The notes beneath the pieces were generated by a model. The model worked only from the letters and a program-made list of their open reading frames with translations, ran no database searches and was not told the origin of the DNA. A program made the translations under genes and the position numbers. A DNA stretch of 64,000 nt from Vitis vinifera (taxonomy: Eukaryota; Streptophyta; Magnoliopsida; Vitales; Vitaceae), in assembly GCF_030704535.1 (NCBI RefSeq), contig NC_081823.1, positions 6,826,501-6,890,500 on the forward strand. Direction: 5' to 3'. Below are positions 45,380 through 64,000 of this stretch, in pieces. The first letter of the stretch is position 1. Each line of letters begins with the position of its first letter.

Positions 45380-47179
45380 CGGTTTGCTATCTTCACCCTC
45401 CAGCTTATTTTCTACTACATTAAAAATTTGAAAGTGAACGAAAGTATCTTGTCTTGATACCAAGTCAAATGATAAAAAAATTGTTCACATCGTGGAAATA
45501 CTTCCAAAGAATTATTATTATTACAATAGACTAAACCAAGATTTTATCGTGGAAATACTTCCAAAGAATTATTATTATTACAATAGACTAAACCAAGATT
45601 TTATAACACGTAATTCATTTTTGGGTTTCTAGATTTATCAACCTTAATTACAAAAGTAAGACTACATTTTATGTTATTTAAATCAATTGACTTGAATTAT
45701 GTAATCACTAGCTATGAAATTCATCTTCTTAACCGTTGAACGTGTATACTAAAATTTAAATTATGATAAATAAATTGAATTATCAAACAAGATTATTGAA
45801 CCAAAGATTTAGGTTTGGTATCATTCGATTGGTGTTGTATTTTTAGTACTTATGAAAAAAAAAATCTAAAGAATATGTTTAATTCTCAAAAAAAATATCA
45901 AAAAAATAATAATTTATCATATTTGGTTGTACTATTACAAAAAATATGAATTTATAAAAAACTTGAATAAGCAAAAAAAAATATCTGAAATAGTATATTA
46001 AATAATCTATTAATTTTAAATATATTTTTTATTTTTTTATTTCTATTTTCTTTTCTTAATGTTTTTCTTTAAATTTTTCATAAACCAAATATAGTTTAAT
46101 GTTACAACATGCTCATTTAAGTGTCACATGTGAGTTTAGGTAGGAAAAGTGTAAGGTGATATTTGTTTTTTGATAAAATGAAAAACTAAAATATTTAATT
46201 TTTTTTAATTAAAAATAATTTATTAATATCAATCAATATAATTAAATTAAATTTATTAATAACGAGTACATTTTTAGTTGAATGGAAAAAGTCATATATT
46301 TTTACTTTTTTTATTCAATTAAAAAATAAACACCACCTAAGTTTACGACGCTGACATAATTCATTTGTGAGTAGAATTAAGAATTAAAAAAAAAAAAAAA
46401 AAAAAAGGCTAAGTGATTGAGTTGACGGGAAATAGCAAAAACAGAGACTTGGAAAGAGCGTGTGGGTAGACGGAGGAGCATTAGATGACGGATTGACCTA
46501 CCCATTGATTACTTCAGACGGGTGGACTTTGACAATTAAGGCTTGTTTGGAGTGTGGAATCGTACCAGTCAGCGTCCTTTTTGGTTGCCTCCCTCCCAAA
46601 GAAACTTCTAATAAGAGAAAAAAAAAATGTTGAATTGAGGAATTAGTCAACGTGTTTTTCATGTTTTTTAACGATTAACGTGGGACTTTGAGTTTTTCTT
46701 TCTAGAAGTCAACCAAGGAGACAAGAGTGCAAAATTGGGCATAATTGATATAATAGGAATTTTGAGATGTGAACATGGAAATTAAAAATAAAAAAAAGGA
46801 TCAAAAAGAAAAAAAAATGATGAATACGTGTCAAACATGCAAATAAATAAAAGTGTCACGGAGGAAAAAGTGAATATGCGTGTGAACATGGAAATAAATC
46901 AATGCCCAATTGAAGAAAAAAATGAATACGTGTGAACATCTCAACTTCCTATTAATGCGGATCTAAATGTAATGTCTATGTACCAAATCCTAGTCCACAA
47001 ATCATATGAAAATCATGGGTGGAGCAAGGCTATGTTAGGTAAGGTATATCATTATTATTGAAGTAATGAGTGTTTGATTACAAACAAAACATATTTAGTA
47101 AACCAATAAAATAATAAAATTGAGAATTACTTTTAAGAATTGCTTTTATGTTATGGGAATGTTTTATATTTTTTGTTTT
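45380..47179. other. AT-rich intergenic with local duplications
   Basis: No gene. Holds the 57-bp tandem duplication and repeated ATGAATACGTGTGAACATG-like blocks near 46820, 46870 and 46920 that recur near 48410. Confidence 0.5.
45489..45602. repeat. 57-bp perfect tandem duplication
   Basis: ATCGTGGAAATACTTCC...CCAAGATTTT at 45489-45545 is repeated at 45546-45602 with no difference that I see. Recent. Confidence 0.92.
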
Positions 47180-47435
47180 TACTTTAAGAATGGATTGAAA
47201 ATCATCATCTTACTCTTTAAACTCGTGCAACCTTCTTAAAGACAATGAAGAATCGATTGACCATATTTTGATTAATTGTGATAAGATAAAAAGGTTTTGG
47301 ATTTTGTTGCTAACATCTTTCTGAATTATGTGGTTGTTCTAGATTTTAGTGAAAAATCTCCTTTGAAATTGAGAAGTTAAAGGGGTTAGGAAATAAGAAA
47401 AGAACAATTTTGATATTGAGTCTAATTTTATTTTT

Positions 47436-47473
<38 letters not shown>

Positions 47474-47780
47474 TATTTGGAGAGAGCAAAATCAAATGAC
47501 TTTTCAAGGGGAAGAGTTGTTTGATCAAAGTTTGAGAAAACTCTTTAACCAATCACTATTAGAATGGTCTCAACAATTTTTGGGGTTAGACAATTCATCT
47601 TTTCTCAATTTTTGAATGTTCTTCGTAGAGACTAGTCTTCCCTCTCTTAAGGTCTTTTCTTTTTGTTACGCATTAGGGTTGAGCTCTTCTTGTATACTAC
47701 CTATATACATAAGGTGCACCTCCTCTTTTTGGCATTTATTAATTCAACCGGCCTTTGTCTAAAAAAAAAAAAAAAAAAGT
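47180..47780 (+). mobile_element. 5'-truncated L1 LINE with poly(A)
   Basis: Plus-strand text at the start resembles the Cys/His end of plant L1 ORF2 (CNLLKDNEESIDHILINC). A stop-rich tail and an L1-like 3' UTR (TACTACCTATATACATAAGG, ATTCAACCGGCC) end in about 19 A's at 47761-47778. An internal (TA)n tract lies at 47440-47469. Non-functional. Confidence 0.72.
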
Positions 47781-50700
47781 AGAGTAACTTATTGTTAAAA
47801 AGGGAAAAAAAAATAACAATGTCTATTTTAGAAAACAAAATGACATATGTCATGTCATTTTCATAGTGTACAACCAAGTATTTGATGAAAACTAATTTTT
47901 ATTAATTAATGATTTCAATTGATTTTGATTTAAATTATAATTAAATTGTTAATTTAAAACTTATCATTTGATTTTTAATTATTAAGGTTATTTGACAAAG
48001 TTGACATTTTTTGAAAAAAAAAAATCCAGTTCTATGTAATAATTATCTTCATTATTAATTTTAAGTAATAGATTTGTTTGTTAAATATTTAAATTTAAAA
48101 TATATTGACACATAAAATAATTTAAAATATATTTATTATAAAAATCATGAATCATTGCCCAAAAACTTGAAGCAACAGGGAAAGAAAATATGAAAAAAAG
48201 AAAGAAATAAAGAAAGAAAAAGTAAAAAAAAAAAAAAGAATTAAAGTAAAAAAAAATTATTTTTATATTATTTTAAATTCATTTTATTTTTTAAATTATT
48301 ATTATTATTATTATTTTGCATTTTTTTTTATAATAAAACCAAATATGATAAAATTATTGCAAAATTGGGCATAAAATTGGAAATAAATAAATGGGTCAAA
48401 AAGGGAACAATGAATATGTGTGAACATGCAAATTCACACTCACTCATAGGGATTCCCTTCTCATGTGCAAACATCCCCACCCACAAGAAAATCACGAGGT
48501 ACGTCATGTAAGGTTGTATTTGGAATAGCATTAAGCTTTTGTGGCTTAGCAGTAGAAGTAATCGATATTATTGAACAATCTAATGTTTAGGAATAAATTT
48601 TCAAAATATTTTTTTAAAAATAAAGCTCATTTTCTTCATTTTAAATATTTTAATTAAGCAAAAATATATTTCCTTGGGTTCATGAAAAATTAAGAGTATG
48701 TTTGGAACTGTTTTTATAAATAAATTTTTTTTATTAGGAGCAAAAATTTGGAATCTATCTATAATGACTTTTAAAAATGATTTTATGTTCTTAGAATTAA
48801 AAACTTGTTTTCAAAACTCAAAAACATTTTTGATAATTTTTTTTTATAGAAATAGTTTTTGAAAACTAAGTATTTTCTGGTAATATATTTTAATTGTTTT
48901 TATTGTTTTAAAAAATAATTGTATAATTACAAAACAAATTAACAAATTGACAATATTTCAAGTCCCAAACAAACTTTTGTTTCAAAAAACATTATAAAAA
49001 CTGTTTTTGAAAAATATTCTTCATTATTATTTTCCAAAAGTTTCCAAATAAGGTCCTACTTTTCATACTTAAAAACACATTTAATGAAAAAATAATTGTT
49101 TAAAACTCGTTTCGAAAAATAGAGCAATTTCTAATAATATATTTTAATTGTTTTAAATTGCTTGCACTTGTTTTTTGGAAGTCTGATTTAAAAAATAAGA
49201 ATTGCTTCTAAAAAATATTTTAAAATATTAAAAGCAAGTTATAATATTTCGAGTTCCTAAACATATTTTTGTTTCATATATGATATATTAACATTATAAA
49301 ATTATTTTTAAAAACAGTTCTAAAAAATTGCATCTTAAAACCGATTTAAAAAAAAAAAAGACTTTACATTATGTTTGACTATAACACTGAAACATGCTTT
49401 TTCAGTGCCTATTGAAAAAATACCATCAATCAAGTGATGTAACGTAGATATTTTTTAGATCTTATTATTTATATCATAATCTTATTTGTATGTATCACTA
49501 TACCTTGATCTCATTAGTTTATACCTTTATTTAAACACTTAAATCTCACCATACATATTCATCCGTCTATATCTACTTAAACATTTTCCCTTTGCATCGG
49601 GGAGTTCCATTCAAAACGCTTGCTACATTTGAAAGTTTCGTTCGAACATCTTTTAAAAGTGATATGGATATATACCAAAATCAGAAATCGTAGGTCATGC
49701 CCACAACTTGTTTGATTTCCTAGTAACTTGAGACAAGACCAGAATGACTCAGAAAAGAGCCTCAGGAACATTGCGGCTCTGGCCCCGGCTGGAAAGATGG
49801 TGGGCGGTGGGTTCCTTTAACCTTAAAAAAGTAAAAGAAACAAGAACTGCATGGGAAGAATGAAATCAAACGTAAAGGCCTAAGAAGATTGGAACTACAA
49901 AAGGCAAAGCAAAAAGGACTCAATCCATTTCACACTGGATTCAGCTCAACCGCGCCCAAAACGTCCTTTTCGGTTCAACCAGTATATCACCCTTCTCCAT
50001 TGAGTAATCTGCAAGCAAAGGTGCCTTTCCTTGCAACCCACCATTGCCATATCCTCTCCTTGCTTTTTCCTATCTTTTCAGCAAGTGTGGGGTAGTAAAT
50101 GAACTTGGTACAGTTTCGTCAGAGTCATCATCCACAAAAGGTTAAGACTCAAAAAGAAGTGTAGGATAAGGTTCCTTCAGGACGCACCCGGTTCGTCTTT
50201 GACTGCAGCTACAGTCGAGCTCAAGGCTTTTCATCCCACTTTTTCCGAGTGAATTCTACTGATGTTAAAATTCATTATCATATCTTAATTTTGCAAAGCG
50301 TAAAGGGGAAGATAAGGATAACGCTAAGAAAAACAGATTCCTTCCCTCTTAAGAATTTTCCTGCATTTTCCCACTACTTTCTGGGGATGGATCCATAGAA
50401 TCAGAAATAATTAATACATGCCACAAAAGTATTAAGTCAACTTAGAACTCCTGCTTCAAGTTTGATCAACCATTGCAAAACTACACTGTTGTGCATTTGT
50501 ATCTCGGTGCCTAGGCTGAAGAGCCAATGCGGCGCCCGAGATTTTTGGCTCTGGTGCCAAAGCGACCCAAAGTGGCGATGCACAACATACATGATCATCA
50601 TTAACACACTTAGAACCAAATTCCCGAACTCAAAAGAACAATGCTTCATTCCCAGCAACCCTTCAGTACATATGCAAATCAAAGAATGAGTTTACACTCT

Positions 50701-52692
50701 GTCAATGCCAAGATTTTAAAGCATAGTGTAAAGGAAAAGCAATATGTTTTTAAGAGGATTTTTTTCTACCCATGGTTTTCTGGGATTTAGTAATGGGGCA
50801 CTAGATCAAACTGGTATATGACTTAAGCCACAAACCTGTTTGCATCAAAATCATATAGTATTAAGTATACAGGTAGTACAAGCGTTGAAAATTGAAGGTT
50901 CACTACATGGGTGTCACTGTTTTTTGAAGCAACTGTCATTACCTAAAGATCAATAATAAGCAGGCTCATAAAGTAGTAGTATAATAATTTGTCATGGAAG
51001 ACCAATCGGAGTTGCGGTTTCTTAAAGTTGCAGTACTGCATCACACCTTTACCTGAATCAACTTCTAGTAATTAAATATAAGCTTATTGAACAAAGTTTG
51101 AAGTGTAATAGTATGCACAAAATATAACCAAATACTTACCTTCATTGTATCTAGCCATTATCACTATTATCTTTTGTTGCATCACAAGAATAAATGAGAA
51201 ACCAACTCAAGAAAGCCTTCCCCCTTGACATCAACTACACATAATCACATACTTTTAAGACATTCTGCACTTATCTTCCATTAAATCTCATCGTTATCAT
51301 CCTTTTGGCCTTTTTCTAATGTGAAGTGTCCAACCATCTTAGCTACTTTTCTTGCAGGTAGTCATCTCTTGTGCTCAGCCAATTCCCTAAAATTGCATTC
51401 AGTCCGATGTCTAACCTATGGTTTCTAGGTTTTTATCTATGTTGACATCCTGATTCTAGTCATGTGGCACTGGCCAACTGCATCAAAAATTTTAATCTAA
51501 GCTACAATCTCATCTGCATCAAAATCATCCAGCAATTCCAACAGGCAATTGAAATACCTTCTTAAATAGAGATTATTGTTAAAGCTGTTATTGCATCACA
51601 TAATCCACTCTAAATCCTATTAAAAGTCACATTTCATATATCATAAACTTGGAGTGGCCTGCAAACAGAATAAATAAAGAATTATTTCCTTGATTAATGC
51701 TCTTAGTAGTTAGTGTAGGGAGATGCAACCCTACACAGTAATGATATCTCTTGGCATACAGCAACTATGAATGATGTAGCTATCCTCCAAAATCATCAAA
51801 TTCTGTCATTACTTTTCTTTCTCTACAGCTCCAACAGATGCCACCAGAAAGGTAGATATACTAAAACAGACTCAACTTGGATGGGGTGGCTCTAATGCCA
51901 TGCATAACTCAGTCCAAGTTAATCTATCTCTAAGACTCTGTTTGGTATTGGCTCTTTTGAAGCCCAGAGCTTTCTTTAAGCCCAATAGGAGCTTCTGTAT
52001 GTATTTGGGTAAGTTTATTACACTAGCTTATTACTCTGACTTCAGCTTTAGCTTTTCTAGCTAAAACTAAAAACAAGAAGCTGTCTCAAATGAGGTCTAT
52101 CCACTCCCAACAAGCCAAAACCCAAGTTCTCTTCATCATGTGGGCAACAAACAAGCTGGTTCAATGCCTGTTGTTTAGAGAAATTGCTTGTTCAACTCCT
52201 ATCTGAAATTTAAACTACCAAACAAAACTTCTGAAGGCACACCCTGTTTAGGAAACATATTGATAGAAATGTATCAGTAAAAGAGAACATTCAGATAATA
52301 CACCAGCAATGGTTTATCAAATTTCAGGTTTTTGCCAGCATCCCTCTCTTTTCCAACTTTAAACAAGCAAACCAATTCTCATAAGTTCAGATAAATAGGC
52401 AGAAAAGGGTGGAAATCTTCAAATCCTGTCAAAAAGAACAGGATTTCACAAAATAGCAATATACCTTACAGACTCCCTATAAAACCATTGTATGAACAAC
52501 TGAGTAACCCAAACTTCACAGTATTCTTTTCTGATAAACACCGAGCATCGCATCCGCAGATATTTACATTCAATTACCATTTAATAACTTCGAACACTTG
52601 AGAGGATACCTATTGAATGTTGAAGATGTCAAGGTTTTCAGAGGTGGATATAGAGCACAGTAATAGAATAGGATAGGAAAGATAAGATTGAG
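47781..52692. other. Intergenic, AT-rich, no gene recognised
   Basis: Scattered short ORFs without domains. 49890-50100 and 50437-50690 have more balanced composition but no recognisable protein on either strand. The part just below 52693 should be the 3' UTR of the aspartic proteinase. Confidence 0.5.
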
Positions 52693-58561
<5,869 letters not shown>

Positions 58562-59266
58562 CTAAGAAAACACTTGGGAACAATCTCGTTTAATTGAAAC
58601 CATAAAAAATGAATCATAAACTAACAATTAAACATTTCAAACTGAAAGATAAATAAAAAAAGAAAGGGAAAAAAAACAGAAAAAGCATAACAGCATGAAT
58701 CCAAAGAAATTCAAAGTTGTTCATTAAACTCCAAACACCAAAAAAACGTGAAGTCTAGAAAATTTTTTCTTTCCAAAAATGGAGTAGTCGACTCAATTAA
58801 TCCCAGTGATTGATGAAAGAGTTCAAAATTCTAATTCTCTTTTTTAAACCTCCACTTATCTCGGGAACCAAGCAGCACCGAAAACTACAATCTCCGTTAC
58901 GTGGTAATAGAAAATGAACTCGATCAAGTATAAGAGCATGAACCCAATTAAGTAATTCAAACTAGTCCACTAAACTCAAACAAGAAAAACACGAAAATGC
59001 AGGCAAATACAAGAAACGAAAACAAAAATTCATTTTCTCCACTGCTTAGCTTTCCAAAATGTAAAAGTCAGCTCAACTAGCTCAGGAACTGACACAAAGA
59101 ACAATCAAATGAAAACTTAAAACCCTAACGTTCAAAACTCTTGAGTTATTTTCCTTTCCTCCATTTTCTTGGCGCCAAACGGCAGCAAATGCTACGATTT
59201 CGATCAAACAACAAGGCAGCTAGAAATTACAAAGAGAAAAAGAACAATGGAGAGGGAAAATCTTAC
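58562..59266 (-). other. Probable 5' leader intron of the aspartic proteinase gene
   Basis: On the minus strand a good donor (CT|GTAAGA) at 59266 and a good acceptor (TTTTCTTAG|A) at 58562 bracket about 700 bp of AT-rich DNA just before the ATG exon. The stretch from 59267 to about 59390 would be the first non-coding exon. Leader introns are common in this gene family; not proven here. Confidence 0.5.
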
Positions 59267-59399
59267 AGAAACGTATGAGGATGGAAGTACAGGAAGGCGA
59301 GTGAAGGAAGGAGGTGGAGGAAGAGAGGACCTTCACTACACTAGAAGTAGAGTGAGAAGGTAGTATTATTCTTTGAGAATTTGAATTATTGACCACTGT

Positions 59400-62384
59400 A
59401 CACGTGGCAACCGTAAGAAGTTTCGTTGCTTTCAGAGGGAGCTGTGATTTGATGTGGGTCGATACTGCCAAATTTTGAAATCTAATGAGATCAGCGGTGG
59501 AGAAGACACCAGGAAGGTCCCGCAAGACGACGTCGCATTAGTATATTTATACATTAGCATTAAAGCCCTTTCGAAAAAAAAACAAAAGTATATGAGAAAT
59601 ATTTTTGTCCATTTAAGGGCTTGTTTTTTTTTTCTTTCAAAATAAGGATTGTTTTAAAGTTTGCTTGGTGGTAAGATTTAAAAATATTATTTTTATTATT
59701 TTAAAAAAAAATTAAAAATGTATAACACCATTTGCTAATCGTTTCTAAAAATCCATTTCTTTTTTTTCTTAAATAAAGTGAAATAGAGAATAATTTTTAA
59801 AGAATAAACGAAATTTATGTAATCAATATTAAAATTTTTAAAATTTTTCATTAGAAAAAGATTATAAATCAAATTATACTTACTAAAAAAATTATTAATT
59901 TTTAAAAATAATTTAAACTTAAAGCCTATTTAATGAATATTAAAAGTTATGAAATTCAAAATTAATCCAAATTAAAAAAAATGAAAGACCAACTTTTATC
60001 TTGAATATCCAATTATAATTTTTTTTATGTAAATAAAGACGAAATATTTGTATTCGTTAATAAGTCTTATAATTTTTAAAAATATTTTAAAACTCAAATA
60101 CTTACCCGATTAATAATAAAAATTTATGGATAAAATTGGTGTAAAATAACTAGATAAATAAATTTTAAATCAATCAAGATTTAATGTCTTGGATTTATTA
60201 ATAAATACAAAGATTTTATCAAATATTTTGGAACTTAAAAAATAATTCAATTATTACTAAAAAATCATTAATTAAAACTGGTTTAAAATGACTACTATTT
60301 TTTCTTTACAAATAATAACATATGAATTTTCTCATTAGATAGTGAGCTTCAAATGAAGTGATACTTAATGTATTAGATTTATTAATAAGTATAGTAATTT
60401 TTAAAATTACTTGGAAATAAAAAATAAAGTAAATCCATATAATAAAACTGGTCCAAAATAAGCTATAACTTTATTTTTACTTATTTATATACAACTATAT
60501 TTGTCTAAAATTTCTAGCTCTTAATGTTTTCTATTCCTTAATTAATTTACTAATTTTTAAGAATAGTTTAAAATTTAAAAACCTAAGCCAAATAATTGTT
60601 AACTAAATCAAAGTCATCCCAAAATAATTTGTTTGTAATTGAGAATTACATGCGCACATGTAATGAAAACTTAATTCATTTACAACTTAAAATAAAATTA
60701 AACTTTGTTTTTAAATCTATTATAATAAAATATTATCATATATCATTATTTTTAAATCATTATGATTCATTTTTTTATATAAAAAAAAAAAATCTATTCT
60801 ACATTTATGAAAATGTTAATATCCATATTTTATGATATACATATTAAAATAATATAATTTTAATAAAACAATATATATAATTTATGGTTTTATTATAATA
60901 TCAATATTCATAGTTTACTAAAACTATTTATTTTTAATTTAATTTTCATTAAAAACATATTTTTTATTTTTAATAAAACTTGAATTAAATTTAATTTATA
61001 CTATATAATTAAATTGAATTTATTTATTTTTGTGCAAATTCAAAATAAGAAATTGTTTCTAAAGAAATAAAATTTATTTATCAAAACAAGCTTTTTATTT
61101 TTATTTTTTCATTTGAAAATTATTTTTAAAAATAAAAAATATTTTAAAAAATACAAGTGTTAGAAAACATAATCATACCAGGTCTGGAATAATCTAAAAA
61201 TGAATGAATTTTATTTTCTCTTTGCTTACTATTTTTTATTGTAATTCCTTTTTAACCACATTTTTTATATAGTGTAAAGGGACATTCTATAATTGATTAG
61301 AAAAATGATAAGAATAAAGCAAATTGCATGATTCAAAAGTATTCTCCAAAAAATATTATTACAAAAGTAGAATGAAATGCTCTCGAAAATAAAATTAAAA
61401 AAAAAAAAGCTTTAGACAAATTATGAAAAATAATTATTAAAATGTAAAGACCACGTAAACCAATGCTTGCATGAATCGATCATAGGGCACCCACGAGCCA
61501 TGAAGCTTCCTTAAATGATTTCTTTCATATTAGAATAATTGACCTCTGTCTTGGTTCATGGGCAAATTTATGTTATATAATTCACTTATTCATGTCAATG
61601 TGTTGATTATTAAAAAGAAGAAAAATAAATAAATGTTAAGTATTTGTCTTCATTCGGAATCTTCAATGACCTCAAGGTAGACAATTGTGAATCTTAATGC
61701 TATGTTTGGTTCAATAAAATACTAAAAAAGAATGTTGAAATCTTTTTCTCAAATTAGTTAGAAATTTATATTTCAATTTATTTAATTTTTATATAAAAGA
61801 GAGTTAAAATAAGTGAAATGAATTTGAAGTAGCATATAAAAATAGTTTATTAATTTTAGATCCATTTTTTATTTTTCTTTATTTTTTTCTACCTTTTCTT
61901 TTCTTTAAAATTTTTCAGGAATCAAACATAGCGTAAAGAAGTTATATACATTTCTTTCAAATAATCTTGATTTGATTAAAGGTTATTTGATTAAAAGGGT
62001 TTTTGAAAACCCAATTTTTGAAATTTGACCTCCTACCTTTTTTTTTTGGCCTTATTTGGATAAAAATATTTTCATTATTTTATTTTAAAAATATCATCTC
62101 TTTTAAAACTTGCATGTAAATACTTGGAATAGTAAAAGATATTTATGTTAAAAATTGGTTACTTTTCAAGAAAAACATGAAAAAGGTTAAAAATTCATAA
62201 TTTGGGGATTATTTAATCCATTTTAACAAAATATTTATTTGATTAATTGGTATAATTGAATTTTAGAAATTACTCTAATATCGATTTTAATTTGGGCCAC
62301 TAAACTTTGGTAAACTAGTAGTTGATTACTTAAACTACAATTTTGAGGATATAAGGTTGTGGGCATTTAGAATTGTTTGAAAAT
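59400..62384. other. AT-rich intergenic, no gene recognised
   Basis: Dense in stops on both strands, many A/T homopolymers, no coding signal. Confidence 0.6.
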
Positions 62385-62387
62385 TTT

Positions 62388-62413
62388 CATGTGTAATACC
62401 AACGTGTGGGAGG

Positions 62414-62444
<31 letters not shown>

Positions 62445-62561
62445 AGAGTATGATGGATAACAATAACAAGTTGATATGTGTAATACCAACGTGTGGGAGG
62501 GAGGGAGAGAGAGAGAGAGATGGATAACAATAACAAGTTGATATGTGTAATACCAACGTGT

Positions 62562-62598
<37 letters not shown>
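62388..62598. repeat. Three tandem units ending in (GA)n
   Basis: ATGTGTAATACCAACGTGTG followed by GGAG and (GA)n occurs at about 62388, 62477 and 62542, separated by GATGGATAACAATAACAAGT. The GA tracts differ in length between copies. Confidence 0.9.
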
Positions 62599-62599
<1 letters not shown>

Positions 62600-64000
62600 A
62601 GCTCAATAAATTAAGAGGTAACTCAGGATGTCCATGGCACTTTCCATATTCAGTTATAAATATAAGTTTATGATGATCACTTAGGGTTACGCATTTTGCT
62701 CCAAGGGTTGGACACTATATAGAGGGATTTAGGGCTGCATAATTAACAGAAAGTGTAGAAGAGAAATCCAGTCCTTGATTATGTGCCACTTCCTAGTATC
62801 TCACCATTGATCATGTCCTTCTAGAGTGTAGAAAGCACCCACACAATCATGCATACCTAGACGTTGTCATCACAGAGGAAGATCATTGATGACTTGGAAG
62901 CAAAGAGCTACATCTTTCATCATCAAAGGGTTCTTCAAGGCTTGTGATCTCTCCAATTAATTTCTTCACAAATTACATTGAGATCAATTGAAACCTTTCC
63001 TTGAGAGGAGCAATCGTGTTCAACTTCATGCCTTTAAACTTCAAATTTGGATTAATTATGTCCATAATTCCTAGTTTGGATTAGTGAAAATTGGCATGAA
63101 GATCCTCGATGATAGAATCTCTTTATGATTCCAAACACTCAATCTAACCTCAAATTAATACTTGAAGGTGACCAAACTTGGTATGACTTTGAAGATTAAG
63201 TGGCATGAAAGCTATGAAATCTTGATGTGATTTTGATTGAGTTGCTCGATGTGACTTCAAGTAGCTAGTTGGTGGATGACTGACATGAGATAAATGGATT
63301 AGGAATTGATCTTGTGGACTTGCTTTTGGTTAAAATACTATATTCTCAATGTTATCTAATTGTGATACCTCATAGGTTTTTTGACCTTAGCTTGCAACAA
63401 AATTTCCCACATACATCAACATTTTCGTACGTATAATTGGTATTATGAACAATTTAGATTGATACTAATCATTACCTAGAGATTAATCGACATTTGACTC
63501 ATAGGTTAATTGCAGTGACAAATATTTACAAGCATTTTTCAAAAGCAGATCAAAGAGAGGAGATCCATTATCTAATTAAGTGATACGTAGGATCGCATCT
63601 CTTGGGCTAGCTGTAAGCCTGTAACCTTATACACGTTGACCCCAATGGCCCTGCTAACAGATTAACATCCGAGTACTGAAGGTAGTTGAACCAATATATT
63701 TATGCTTATATAGAGAGAGAGAATTCTGATATCTACTTCTATTATTCATTTAGAGACAACATAAAATAATGAAACTTGCCATCCTCTCCAATGAATAAAG
63801 TATGCCCAACCAAAGAGCCAGAGAAAAAGAAAGAACAAAGAAACACCTGAGGATTTTTTTTTAAAGATCATCATTATTAATATTATGTAAAGGAAGAGAG
63901 AAAAAAAAAATTCTAACACAATTCTTAATTCCCTACCAAATTTGAGTTCCCAATATTATTGTCGACATTGGTGCTTCTTGTGTTGGTACTACTGTTACTA
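62600..64000. other. Intergenic to window end, nothing recognised
   Basis: Composition is more balanced at 62640-63650, with a TATA-like CTATATAGAGGG at about 62714, which could mark a promoter of a non-coding or distant gene. I see no ORF, tRNA or clear hairpin. Confidence 0.35.

Noticed and set aside
50437-50690. Possible small gene on either strand with higher GC
   Set aside because: No domain, no splice structure. The sequence with several GCGCC/CCTAGG-type motifs looks like a dispersed repeat, but I could not identify it.
62640-62800. TATA-like box and possible start of a gene or miRNA precursor
   Set aside because: No ORF downstream and no long inverted arms seen on reading; insufficient evidence.

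Overview
The window is plant nuclear DNA, most likely from a woody dicot. AT-rich intergenic sequence, many small GT-AG introns, plant-only gene families (FAR1/FHY3-type transposase, plastid-type HisHF fusion, saposin-bearing aspartic proteinase, MAPKKK17/18-type kinase) and Copia, L1 and Mutator-like elements all point there. The style resembles grapevine (Vitis), but I cannot prove the species. There are no bacterial-type operons, CRISPR arrays, rRNA or convincing tRNA genes.

Layout. 1-6.5 kb: inner part of a Mutator-like element (MULE). A FAR1-type transposase (+) converges on a multi-exon ULP1-like peptidase (-); both are broken by stops, but the peptidase keeps its catalytic residues. 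7-10.6 kb: Copia debris, an unassigned 171-codon ORF and short tandem repeats. 10.6-26 kb: a duplicated block holding two nearly identical intact genes related to the Arabidopsis 'probable F-box protein At4g22030', separated and preceded by degenerate pieces of the HISN4 gene that carry the same old L1 insertion. The second block was later split by two insertions: a short LTR element (18.05-19.28 kb), and a ~3.4 kb element of unknown type built around a ~60-copy 21-bp array (20.58-21.84 kb).

26.2-40.05 kb: a complete 19-exon HISN4 gene (imidazole glycerol phosphate synthase, histidine synthesis) on the minus strand. I traced it exon by exon to 588 codons. It contains a GC-AG intron, a small SINE and a 4.8 kb antisense Copia element with a perfect 5-bp target duplication. 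43.7-45 kb: a single-exon MAPKKK with paired G-box/ABRE motifs upstream. 45.4-52.7 kb: AT-rich intergenic DNA with a 5'-truncated L1. 52.7-58.5 kb: a complete 13-exon phytepsin-type aspartic proteinase (514 codons) with a probable leader intron; one of its introns carries a duplicated copy of a splice acceptor. 59.4-64 kb: AT-rich DNA with GA-rich tandem repeats and no recognisable gene.

The five intact host genes (two At4g22030-like paralogues, HISN4, the kinase and the proteinase) do not form a pathway. The main story is structural: duplication of an At4g22030-like/HISN4 unit, loss of all but one HISN4 copy, and several layers of transposon insertion that can be ordered in time by comparing the copies.
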